Positions 1 through 5,610 of a stretch of DNA of 19,859 nucleotides are shown here, piece by piece. Position 1 is the stretch's first letter. Each line of letters opens with the position of its first letter. Both the position numbers and the translations under genes were made by a program. The notes under the pieces are model-generated. The model did not search any database, was not told where the DNA came from, and saw nothing but the letters and a program-made list of their open reading frames with translations. Source of the stretch: an uncultured Eubacteriales bacterium (GTDB taxonomy: Bacteria > Bacillota > Clostridia > Christensenellales > QALW01). The stretch lies in contig URIR01000037.1 of NCBI GenBank assembly GCA_900547955.1, forward strand, positions 1-19,859. The letters run 5' to 3'.

Positions 1-90
1 GCAGGGATTTTTCACAGCAGCGGGCGCGCGCCCAAGGGGGTGGGCGGGCGGGAAAGGCGCGCGCAGCGCGCCGCAAAAGCCGCCTCACAT
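1..90. repeat. GC-rich palindromic DNA at left edge, possibly part of a cloverleaf element
   Basis: This stretch is much richer in G+C than the DNA that follows and holds short self-complementary units: GGGCGCGCGCCC near 24-35 and GGCGCGC-GCA-GCGCGCC near 56-72. It resembles in composition the cloverleaf elements found elsewhere in the window, but I could not find an enclosing outer stem. It may be truncated by the window edge or be a degenerate copy. No convincing gene lies in it. Confidence 0.35.
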
Positions 91-94
91 AAGC

Positions 95-178
95 CTATAT
101 CCAGTCTATTATCTCTCCGATTATATCCCTGTCTACGCCTTCAATCATTTTATCTACAAAAGCCGTTGCAAGCTCCAA
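95..178 (-). pseudogene. Short coding-like fragment, 27 codons
   Basis: Reading from a TTG at 178 to a TAG at 95-97 gives a 27-residue acidic peptide ending DRDIIGEIIDWI. It looks like genuine amphipathic protein sequence, but it follows directly on an in-frame TAG and lies just beyond the ferritin terminator, with no ribosome binding site that I can see. It is most likely the 3' remnant of a lost gene. A very small peptide gene is possible but less likely. I do not recognise the family. Confidence 0.2.
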
Positions 179-190
179 CTAATCCTGCTG

Positions 191-228
191 AAAAAATAAA
201 AAGCCGGAACCATACGACGATTCCGGCC
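191..228 (-). terminator. Rho-independent terminator of the ferritin gene
   Basis: The inverted repeat GCCGGAA (203-209) / TTCCGGC (221-227) has an 11-nt loop. Read on the minus strand it is followed by a T-rich tract, the complement of AAAAAATAAAAA at 191-202. It begins 15 bp after the ferritin stop codon. Confidence 0.85.
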
Positions 229-242
229 TGAAGGCATAATTT

Positions 243-752
243 TTAAATAACCAGCGAGGGAGCCGAATAAACCCGAGCAGCCAATTCACTATTAAGCATA
301 TACAGGCTCTTGGGGTCTCCTCCGAAAAGCTCCATCTTGGTAATAAGATCGGAGGTGTTCTTTTCCTCCTCCCCCTGCTCCTTTATAAACCAGTCCAGAA
401 ACTGTACCGTGCGGAAATCCTGCGCGTCCCTGGCAGCGGCATATATGGCGTTTATCAGGGATGTCACATATTTTTCATGCTCCAGCGCGGCATTAAGAGG
501 GTCGTTCAGGCTGCTGAAGCGCTTGTCCGGCTTAGCTATCCCATCAAGAGATACCTCTTCATTATTGTTATGCAGATATTTATAGAACAGCATAGCATGG
601 TCCTGCTCTTCCTTAGCCTGTATTTCAAACCAGTTCGCAAAACCGTCCAAACCCTTAAACGTATAAAAATTAGCCATATCCAGATATAAATACGCCGAGT
701 ACAGCTCTTTGTTGATTTGCGCGTTAAGCAGCTCATAAACCTTTTTATCCAT
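243..752 (-). CDS. ftnA: Ferritin (non-haem, FtnA type)
   Basis: A 169-residue cytoplasmic iron-storage protein expected to form a 24-subunit shell, oxidise Fe(II) at a di-iron ferroxidase site and store it as a mineral. The ferroxidase ligands of bacterial FtnA fall where expected: E16, E49 and H52 (in EEQDH), E93, Q126 and E129 (in KEQGEEE). Length is close to the usual 165-175 residues. The open frame extends upstream to 836, but the ATG at 752 is chosen because GGAGGTG lies 8 bases before it and because the upstream part overlaps a consensus promoter. The gene is monocistronic, with its own promoter and terminator. Together with two rubrerythrins nearby it fits iron and oxygen management in an anaerobe. 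No haem-binding Met typical of bacterioferritin is obvious. Confidence 0.95.
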   Translation of the reverse strand: MDKKVYELLNAQINKELYSAYLYLDMANFYTFKGLDGFANWFEIQAKEEQDHAMLFYKYLHNNNEEVSLDGIAKPDKRFSSLNDPLNAALEHEKYVTSLINAIYAAARDAQDFRTVQFLDWFIKEQGEEEKNTSDLITKMELFGGDPKSLYMLNSELAARVYSAPSLVI

Positions 753-807
753 AGTATAAACACCTCCGTAAATTTTAAAATCACGCCTGCTTTCAGCGTT
801 TGCAAAC

Positions 808-836
808 ATTATAAATGCGCCGGTTAATTTTGTCAA
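808..836 (-). promoter_or_regulatory. Consensus sigma-A promoter of the ferritin gene
   Basis: On the minus strand the -35 hexamer TTGACA (complement of 831-836) and the -10 hexamer TATAAT (complement of 808-813) are both exact matches, separated by 17 bp. The start codon lies 55 bp beyond the -10. The match predicts strong expression unless an operator overlaps, and I could not identify one. The rest of the 753-1076 spacer is AT-rich and also holds the promoter of the following lipoprotein gene. Confidence 0.85.
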
Positions 837-963
837 TATCGCCGCTGTTTAAATTTAAGTGAAAGCCCTCTCTTATATGCCTGCAGCTGCAAAAGTCCGC
901 TTATTTTAAGAAACGCGCTAAATATTTTAATAAAAATGCCATACTTTCTTAACCGCAATATCA

Positions 964-996
964 TTGACATAAATTTAAATAATGGTAAACTATAAT
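964..996 (+). promoter_or_regulatory. Probable promoter of the CAP-like lipoprotein gene
   Basis: TTGACA at 964-969 is followed after 16 bp by TAAACT (986-991), and a perfect TATAAT sits at 991-996. Spacing from the -35 to TATAAT is 21 bp, too long for a normal promoter, so either TAAACT is the true -10 or the -35 is not used. The gene starts 80 bp downstream. Confidence 0.5.
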
Positions 997-1076
997 TAAC
1001 ATAGGCTTTAAAGCCATGCAAGTTTTCTTATTTTTTATTTTCCCACGTTTATGTTAAACGAGAAAAGGAGCCAATC

Positions 1077-1811
1077 ATGAAAAAATCAATTAAACTGTCC
1101 GCGTTGTGTTTATGCGTAATTATGGTTTTTGCGCTCGCCTCATGTCAGGGGGATTCATCTGAAAATCCAACGGCAACTCCAACTCAAACCCCAGCGGTTC
1201 AAGGCACATCCTCAGCTCAAGCACCAACTCCTACTGCAACGCCTGAAAATACCGCCACCCCGGAAAATACTCCTACTCCGCCGCAAACCGCCACGCCGTC
1301 TCCTTCAACGGATAATACTCAGAAGCCTACTCAATCTCCCTCTGCCTCCACGCCTGCACCGGTCGAAGGCACCCTTGAATTTGAAAGCGTTGGAGAGTCA
1401 GGGCTTATATCCTTAGTGCAGAAGCTCCGCGCCCAGAACGGCATGTCTGAAATGAATAATACTCAGCAGCTTAACCAGGTAGCGCAGGCAATAGCTGAGG
1501 TAATATATTCTGCGGGAGAGGAATACCGCGACGCCGGTGATTTTTCAAAGCTGCCCGACGGCACCTCCATGACGGATTATCTGCGTTCTAAGGGCTTCAG
1601 CGGCCATTATACATACAGCTACTGGTTCCATGATTATCCCACCAAGGGAGATACGGTAAGCATGCTGCTCAACCGCGCCGAAGCTTCTCAGGATTATTTT
1701 ATAAGCCGTGTAACCGAAGGCGGATATACCGGCGTAGGCGCGGCCAGCGGAATAGTGTCAAATGGCGAAAACAAGGATTTTACCATTCTGGTTCTGTTCT
1801 TTGCGCGCTGA
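1077..1811 (+). CDS. Secreted lipoprotein with Thr/Pro-rich linker and CAP-like domain
   Basis: A 244-residue product. Residues 1-23 form a lipoprotein signal peptide ending in lipobox LASC, so C23 should be acylated and the protein held on the outer face of the membrane. Residues 25-95 are a low-complexity Thr/Pro/Ser/Ala linker of the kind that spans the cell wall. Residues 105-244 resemble a CAP/SCP domain: an opening helix with RAQNG, a PDGTSMTDYLRSKGF stretch matching the family's PDG motif region, and a C-terminal GVGAASG strand. The histidines usually seen in CAP active sites are not evident (IAE stands where HAE is common), so a catalytic role is doubtful. The start is supported by AAAGGAG 8 bases upstream. 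The gene is monocistronic with its own terminator. The domain call is by motif only. Confidence 0.75.
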   Translation: MKKSIKLSALCLCVIMVFALASCQGDSSENPTATPTQTPAVQGTSSAQAPTPTATPENTATPENTPTPPQTATPSPSTDNTQKPTQSPSASTPAPVEGTLEFESVGESGLISLVQKLRAQNGMSEMNNTQQLNQVAQAIAEVIYSAGEEYRDAGDFSKLPDGTSMTDYLRSKGFSGHYTYSYWFHDYPTKGDTVSMLLNRAEASQDYFISRVTEGGYTGVGAASGIVSNGENKDFTILVLFFAR

Positions 1812-1842
1812 TGAATTTTAGGCAGCAAATAATGAATTTTCG

Positions 1843-1888
1843 GCAGGGAGACGCCTGTTTTTAACGGGCCTGTCTCCCTGCGGCTTTT
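1843..1888 (+). terminator. Terminator after the lipoprotein gene
   Basis: GCAGGGAGAC (1843-1852) pairs with GTCTCCCTGC (1872-1881). The inner bases GCCTGT / ACGGGC extend the stem with a small bulge and one wobble pair. A short T run follows at 1885-1888. Confidence 0.75.
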
Positions 1889-1946
1889 ATAAGCGCATTT
1901 TTAGTTTCCCGCGCCAAAAGCTAACGCTGACAAGGGGTATGTTAAA

Positions 1947-2450
1947 GTGGCCAAACGGCTTGCAACATTAAGCATATTGCTCGCGCTGTCTCTGGCGCTT
2001 TCTTATATAGACGGAATTTTCAGCGCCATGATTCCTCTGCCCGGCGTTAAGCTGGGCCTTGCCAATATAGGCGTGGTGCTGTTCGTCTGCCTTAACCGCT
2101 ATAAAAGCGCGCTTGGTCTTTCGCTCGTCCGCGTTCTTTTAGCCTCCTTGCTCTTTGCAGGCTTTTCGGGCTTTGCTATGAGCCTGACAGGAGCGCTCCT
2201 TTCCTTTGCCGTCATGCTTTTATGCCGGAAATCCGGGCTGCTTGGGGTTATAGGTATAAGTGCGGCCGGCGGGATATTCCATAATATAGGCCAAATTGCT
2301 GCCGCTATGCTGCTTGCGGGAACAGCGCAGCTTTATTATTATCTGCCCCTGCTGCTCATAACCGGCCTTATATGCGGTCTATTGACTGGGACCGCCGCTT
2401 ATTCAGTACTCAAAAACAAATTCCTGCGCAAGGCTCTGGAGAATTGTTAA
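1947..2450 (+). CDS. Gx transporter family membrane protein (Hpre_diP_synt_I)
   Basis: A 167-residue, almost wholly hydrophobic protein with about five membrane segments. The N-terminal region with ALSYID, then PLPGVKLGLANIG and the FHNIGQIAAAM stretch are typical of the Gx transporter family, historically labelled heptaprenyl diphosphate synthase component I. The fold is related to the substrate-binding S components of ECF transporters, and the substrate is not established. The start is a GTG at 1947, preceded by AAGGGG 9 bases upstream; a nearby ATG at 1939 is out of frame. In many Clostridia this family sits beside NusG-like or FMN-binding genes, but here it stands alone. No clear terminator follows, so some read-through toward the reverse rubrerythrin is possible. 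Confidence 0.85.
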   Translation: MAKRLATLSILLALSLALSYIDGIFSAMIPLPGVKLGLANIGVVLFVCLNRYKSALGLSLVRVLLASLLFAGFSGFAMSLTGALLSFAVMLLCRKSGLLGVIGISAAGGIFHNIGQIAAAMLLAGTAQLYYYLPLLLITGLICGLLTGTAAYSVLKNKFLRKALENC

Positions 2451-2482
2451 GGTTTTGCCGTGTAATTTTCAGAATATTCTTA

Positions 2483-2498
2483 AAATTATTAATAATTT
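2483..2498. promoter_or_regulatory. Perfect 16-bp AT palindrome, possible operator
   Basis: AAATTATTAATAATTT is its own reverse complement. It lies 33 bp upstream of the -35 hexamer assigned to the reverse rubrerythrin gene. In composition it resembles Fur/PerR-type boxes (PerR consensus TTATAATNATTATAA), but the match is partial, so regulator identity is inference. Confidence 0.35.
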
Positions 2499-2530
2499 GT
2501 TAAATATGCCCGAGTGGTATTCCAATTAAA

Positions 2531-2559
2531 TTGGTTTTATGTTATTATATATTTATAAA
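2531..2559 (+). promoter_or_regulatory. Probable promoter of the reverse rubrerythrin gene
   Basis: TTGGTT (2531-2536) and TATAAA (2554-2559) are separated by 17 bp. The -35 overlaps the imperfect dyad CCAATTAAATTGG (2522-2534), which could be a second operator half. The start codon is 31 bp past the -10 and is preceded by ACGGAGG. Confidence 0.5.
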
Positions 2560-2589
2560 TAAAAATATAAAAAAACGGAGGTAATTGTT

Positions 2590-3135
2590 ATGATAAAATG
2601 GGTATGTTCAATTTGCGGTTACACCTTTGAAGGTCCTAATCCCCCAGAGAGGTGTCCTCAGTGCAATGCTCCCGCTTCTAAATTCAATAAGGTGGAAGAG
2701 GGGTCTATGAGCTGGGCTGCAGAGCATCAGGTAGGCATTATTGACGGAGTAGACGCTGAAATAGTACAGGGACTGCGCGAAAACTTTACCGGCGAATGCA
2801 CCGAAGTAGGCATGTATCTGGCTATGAGCCGCCAGGCGGACAGGGAAGGATATCCCGAGGTTGCCGAAGCGTATAAGCGCATTGCTTTTGAAGAGGCTGA
2901 GCATGCCGCTAAATTTGCCGAAATGCTGGGCGAGGTCGTCTGCGCCGACACTAAGAAAAATCTTTCAATGCGCGTAGACGCAGAGCACGGAGCAACCGCC
3001 GGCAAAACCGAGCTGGCCGCCATGGCTAAAAAAGCCGGCCTGGACGCTATTCACGATACTGTTCACGAAATGGCCCGGGACGAGGCTCGGCACGGCAGAG
3101 CCTTTAAAGGCCTGCTGGACAGGTATTTTAAATAA
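2590..3135 (+). CDS. rbr: Reverse rubrerythrin (NADH peroxidase terminal component)
   Basis: A 181-residue protein with domains in the reverse order of classical rubrerythrin. Residues 1-37 are a rubredoxin-like iron site with Cys pairs C6/C9 and C22/C25. Residues 45-181 are a four-helix ferritin-like di-iron domain with the ligand motifs GECTE, EEAEH and DEARH. Clostridial reverse rubrerythrins of this size reduce hydrogen peroxide and take part in oxygen reduction, receiving electrons through rubredoxin and a flavoprotein; those partners are not in this window. It acts in the cytoplasm. The ATG is preceded by ACGGAGG at optimal spacing. It has its own promoter, an upstream palindrome that may be an operator, and a terminator. 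The symbol is used loosely, since clostridial members are also called rbr3 or revRbr. Confidence 0.95.
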   Translation: MIKWVCSICGYTFEGPNPPERCPQCNAPASKFNKVEEGSMSWAAEHQVGIIDGVDAEIVQGLRENFTGECTEVGMYLAMSRQADREGYPEVAEAYKRIAFEEAEHAAKFAEMLGEVVCADTKKNLSMRVDAEHGATAGKTELAAMAKKAGLDAIHDTVHEMARDEARHGRAFKGLLDRYFK

Positions 3136-3163
3136 GCTCCGATTATATACTTATTTGGATTTC

Positions 3164-3193
3164 AAGAAGGGATAGCTTCAGCTATCCCTTCTT
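3164..3193. terminator. Hairpin after reverse rubrerythrin
   Basis: AAGAAGGGATAGC (3164-3176) pairs perfectly with GCTATCCCTTCTT (3181-3193) around a TTCA loop. There is no long T tract on either side apart from the T-rich right arm, so termination efficiency is uncertain. It lies 29 bp after the stop codon. Confidence 0.65.
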
Positions 3194-3195
3194 AT

Positions 3196-3375
3196 AATTC
3201 CGCCGCTATTCTTCCGGCCCATTTATTTCTGGCTGAGCGCAGCGTCAAATTCTCCTTGGCTATTCTAGAAAAAACCAAATGCAAAATACAGGAACTGGAG
3301 GAGGCGTTCAACTACATTTTAAATTCTCCCTGCCGCGCTTGGAGGATTAATCGGATTTTTTTATTTCATGCTTAG
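3196..3375 (+). pseudogene. Possible gene fragment without a start codon
   Basis: An uninterrupted reading frame of 59 codons ends at TAG 3373-3375. It includes a coiled-coil-like stretch, LEKTKCKIQELEEAFNYIL. No ATG, GTG or TTG with a ribosome binding site precedes it, and it begins inside the terminator hairpin. The antisense strand also stays open for a similar distance (ending RNKWAGRIAAEL), so coding by either strand is unproven. A remnant of a deleted gene is the simplest reading. Confidence 0.2.
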
Positions 3376-3397
3376 CAAATTGCTTGCAGAGGTTAAG

Positions 3398-3490
3398 GGG
3401 GCGGCTCTTGGGCGGCCGTTCCGGCCGCCGCGGCTGGGCCTAAAAAGGCCCAGCCGGGCAGGCGCAAAGCGCCTGCTCAAGAGCCGCCCC
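3398..3490 (-). repeat. Cloverleaf element A
   Basis: The outer stem GGGGCGGCTCTTG (3398-3410) pairs perfectly with CAAGAGCCGCCCC (3478-3490). It encloses three hairpins: GGCGGCC/GGCCGCC (3411-3417 with 3423-3429, loop GTTCC), CGGCTGGGCC/GGCCCAGCCG (3431-3440 with 3447-3456, loop TAAAAA) and GCAGGCGC/GCGCCTGC (3458-3465 with 3469-3476, loop AAA). Read on the minus strand the hairpin order (GCAGGC type, GGGCC type, GCGGCC type) matches elements B and E, so I assign this copy to the minus strand. The whole 93 bp is almost completely base-paired. It lies between two plus-strand genes. Confidence 0.9.
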
Positions 3491-3491
3491 G

Positions 3492-3518
3492 GCAGTATAT
3501 GATATGAGCTGATAAAGC
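3492..3518. repeat. 27-bp AT-rich hairpin, left arm (partner 3522-3548)
   Basis: The segment 3492-3518, beginning GCAGTATATGATATG, is perfectly complementary to 3522-3548 with only AAA as the loop. It starts one base after cloverleaf A. A perfect 27-bp stem with a 3-nt loop is far longer than a normal terminator, and no T tract follows. A similar AT-rich long hairpin lies beside cloverleaf E. Confidence 0.9.
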
Positions 3519-3551
3519 AAAGCTTTATCAGCTCATATCATATACTGCGTT

Positions 3552-3578
3552 CCTCCCTCCGGCTTTGCCGGAGGGAGG
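3552..3578. repeat. GC-rich hairpin next to cloverleaf A
   Basis: CCTCCCTCCGGC (3552-3563) pairs with GCCGGAGGGAGG (3567-3578) around TTT. It is the third consecutive structure in the block 3398-3578. The remaining spacer up to the next gene is AT-rich and holds that gene's promoter. Confidence 0.85.
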
Positions 3579-3656
3579 GCATGATAATTAGAATAAAACA
3601 ATAATAATTTAAGAAAATAATCATATATTTATTATAAATATACGCATATTTTTCGC

Positions 3657-3684
3657 TTGCGCATAAAATCATATATGCTATAAT
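3657..3684 (+). promoter_or_regulatory. Probable extended -10 promoter of the VTT-domain gene
   Basis: TTGCGC (3657-3662) is followed after 16 bp by TATAAT (3679-3684). TGC stands immediately before the -10, giving an extended -10 (TGNTATAAT). Confidence 0.6.
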
Positions 3685-3736
3685 CGGATTGTTGCATCAA
3701 AAAAACGGAATTGCATCTATACTCTGGGAGAAAAGC

Positions 3737-4723
3737 ATGGAACAAAACAGCCAGCCGGATAACATATCCAAAAATAAAAATAACCGTCGGAACAAGCTTA
3801 TAGGAATATTATGCATAGCCGCGTTCACAGCTATTTTAGTCGTAGTTTTTATATTCGTGGGCGAGCCCATGATAAAATTTGCTAAAGAGCCCGAGCATTT
3901 CAGAGAATGGGTGGATAATCTGGGCGTATGGGGCCGTCTGGCCTTTATAGGAATGATAGCCCTGCAGATTATAGTAGCTGTAATTCCAGGCGAGCCCCTT
4001 GAAATAGTCGCAGGCTATGCCTTCGGCGTATTTGAGGGAACTCTGCTTTGCATGCTGGGCTCCCTCGCAGGCGGATTAATAGTATTCCTGTTTGTCAGGT
4101 ATTTCGGAACCAAGGTAGTTGATATTTTTATACCTCATGAAAAAATAACCCAGCTCAAATTTTTAAACACCAAAAAGAAGCTTACCCTGCTCACTACAAT
4201 AGTATTTCTTATTCCAGGCACGCCCAAGGATGTGCTCACATATTTCGTTGGGCTTACCCCTATGAAACTAACCACATGGATGCTCATTACCTCACTAGCC
4301 CGCTTCCCCTCCATTATAACCAGCACCATGGGAGGAAACGCGCTTGGAACAAAAGAATATATAGCGGCTGTAATTATTTTCGCTGTCACCATTATATTCA
4401 GCGCTGCCGGGCTGCTGATATATAAAAAGCTCTCTGCCAAAAAGCACGCCTCCCAAAATGAGGAAAAACAGCGTTCTTCCTCCGAAAGCCTGACGTCCGG
4501 CCCGGAATCCCGCCTCCAGGATAACCTCCCAGGCTCCGCAAATTCCCGCGGCCAGGACCAATCCGCCGCGCTCGAAGACAGCGTTAAAGCTTATCAAATT
4601 CCCCTTAAGGCAAAGAGTCTTGAAGAGGAAGAAGAAAAAACGCCCAAAATACCCGGCGCCCCTTCAGAAATGCCCGAAGAACAGGAAAAAATCGCCGTCG
4701 ACCAGCATAAAGAATCCAATTAA
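3737..4723 (+). CDS. TVP38/TMEM64 family membrane protein (VTT/DedA-like)
   Basis: A 328-residue integral membrane protein. After a basic N terminus (NKNNRRNK), hydrophobic segments run from about residue 20 to 235. The family marks are GEPLEIVAGYAFG in the first re-entrant region and PGTPKDVLTYFVGL in the second, typical of the VTT (SNARE-associated) domain. Relatives act in lipid scrambling or membrane homeostasis in eukaryotes, and some bacterial members in metal or lipid-carrier transport; the role here is not known. Residues 240-328 are an unusual hydrophilic tail rich in Glu, Lys, Ser and Pro, longer than in most bacterial relatives and likely disordered in the cytoplasm. The ATG at 3737 is preferred over an upstream TTG because GGGAG sits 8 bases before it. 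No clear terminator follows. Confidence 0.88.
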   Translation: MEQNSQPDNISKNKNNRRNKLIGILCIAAFTAILVVVFIFVGEPMIKFAKEPEHFREWVDNLGVWGRLAFIGMIALQIIVAVIPGEPLEIVAGYAFGVFEGTLLCMLGSLAGGLIVFLFVRYFGTKVVDIFIPHEKITQLKFLNTKKKLTLLTTIVFLIPGTPKDVLTYFVGLTPMKLTTWMLITSLARFPSIITSTMGGNALGTKEYIAAVIIFAVTIIFSAAGLLIYKKLSAKKHASQNEEKQRSSSESLTSGPESRLQDNLPGSANSRGQDQSAALEDSVKAYQIPLKAKSLEEEEEKTPKIPGAPSEMPEEQEKIAVDQHKESN

Positions 4724-4817
4724 AATGCAGATTTAACAAATATGAAATAAAATTTTATAGCGTAATTGGACGTTTTGAGTTATAATATATATGATGGGTT
4801 TTATTTTGTATAGATTT

Positions 4818-4979
4818 TACTCTCAGTTTACAAGGAACTACATGGTCAGAAGGCATAAAATTTGCGTCCTGCTGCGTTGCTTTCGCTCCATGTACGCCCG
4901 GTACATGTCGTTCAAGCGCGCTTTACCTGGCACAAATTTTATGCCTTCTGACCATGTAGTTCCTTGTAAACTGAGAGTA
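4818..4979. repeat. Palindromic TA-ended repeat, copy 1
   Basis: A perfect 47-bp inverted repeat (4818-4864 with 4933-4979) begins TACTCTCAGTTTACAAGG. The 68-nt centre contains its own hairpin CATGTAC-GCCCG-GTACATG (4889-4907). The pairing extends two more bases outward. A second copy with the same ends and nearly the same centre lies at 6702 and a degenerate one at 12705. The size, inverted ends and intergenic siting suggest a MITE-like non-autonomous element. The outer TA could be a target duplication but also belongs to the palindrome. Open frames crossing it are by-products of the palindrome. Confidence 0.9.
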
Positions 4980-5071
4980 AATTTATTTTTATACCATTAC
5001 AAACGTAGATTCGCATAGTTTTCATCTGGGTTTTAGGTATTTTTAAAGGTATGCTTTTACAAATAAGAAGC

Positions 5072-5445
5072 TTACGAGCATGGTGCTGGGCAGCTTTTTA
5101 CCGTTTGTTGGTTTTCAGTCGGTTTCTTCCTGGACTTAAAGTATCACAAGGCGATTCCTGCTCCGGCCATCACAACAACACCAACGACAGACAGAAAAAA
5201 TCCAGAGAACGGGACTACTGTTTCCAGGTTCCTAATTGTCAGCCAGGGTATCGTCAACAGCCCCAGCTTCTGCAACAGCATACAGTCTGAAATGGATGGT
5301 TTCAAAAATCAAATTCTTCTTGTTATCGTATAGTGTAAAAGGAATTTGGGTAAGCGCTCCGTATGTGAGGCGTTTTTGCTTATTTTGCCTGCATATCAAA
5401 CGTTTTGCGGTTTCAACCTGTTCAGGGGGGGAAGATTATTTTCAT
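5072..5445 (-). pseudogene. Decayed gene for a C-terminally anchored surface protein
   Basis: Joining frames on the minus strand from ATG 5445 gives a coherent protein: a start MKIIFPPEQVETAKRL, a middle with TYGALTQIPFTLYDNKKN, then SSPVLWIFSV, a hydrophobic VGVVVMAGAGIAL segment and the basic tail YFKSRKKPTENQQT. That is the usual C terminus of clostridial surface proteins: Ser/Pro, one membrane helix, positive tail. At least four lesions break it: a frameshift at a run of seven G (5425-5431 on the plus strand), a TAG at 5232-5234, a frame change near 5180-5190 and a TGA at 5144-5146. Most of the extracellular part is missing. The rest of the 4724-5610 spacer holds a palindromic repeat and a promoter. 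The family is inferred only from the C-terminal layout. Confidence 0.6.
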
Positions 5446-5508
5446 TCGTTCCTGTTTAACAGAACAACTATATCTGACGTTAAGTAATATATGTTTGATG
5501 GGGGAGCG

Positions 5509-5537
5509 TTGATTTCTTATAGGCTGTGTGGTATACT
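5509..5537 (+). promoter_or_regulatory. Probable promoter of the metallophosphoesterase gene
   Basis: TTGATT (5509-5514) and TATACT (5532-5537) are separated by 17 bp, and the chosen start codon lies 73 bp downstream. Confidence 0.6.
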
Positions 5538-5610
5538 GTGCCTGTAAACGTGCGGTCCGAACAGGTTGCGCGAATAAATGAAATTATATTGCTTGAGCGA
5601 GGGTTTTTTA

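Noticed and set aside
40..231. Plus-strand ORF of 63 codons at the left edge
   Set aside because: It runs through GC-palindromic DNA and across the ferritin terminator, has a composition unlike a protein and has no ribosome binding site.
310..689. Plus-strand open frames opposite the ferritin gene
   Set aside because: They are antisense shadows of a well-supported gene, with no start signals.
3398..3490. tRNA gene suggested by the cloverleaf shape
   Set aside because: The stem lengths, missing T-loop and anticodon-loop consensus, and 2-6 nt loops rule out a tRNA. No tRNA or rRNA gene was found elsewhere in the window.
3398..3578. CRISPR array or integron attC site at the hairpin block
   Set aside because: There are no equal-length direct repeats with unique spacers, and no cas or integrase gene. 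The structure is nested palindromes rather than a single imperfect attC-like hairpin with extrahelical bases.
4791..5018. 75-codon ORF across palindromic repeat copy 1
   Set aside because: The frame is produced by the palindrome and its length depends on the repeat. No recognisable motif is present, so the element explains it.
5051..5487. Two plus-strand ORFs of 79 and 83 codons
   Set aside because: The minus strand reads as a decayed surface protein with a coherent C terminus, which explains this stretch better.
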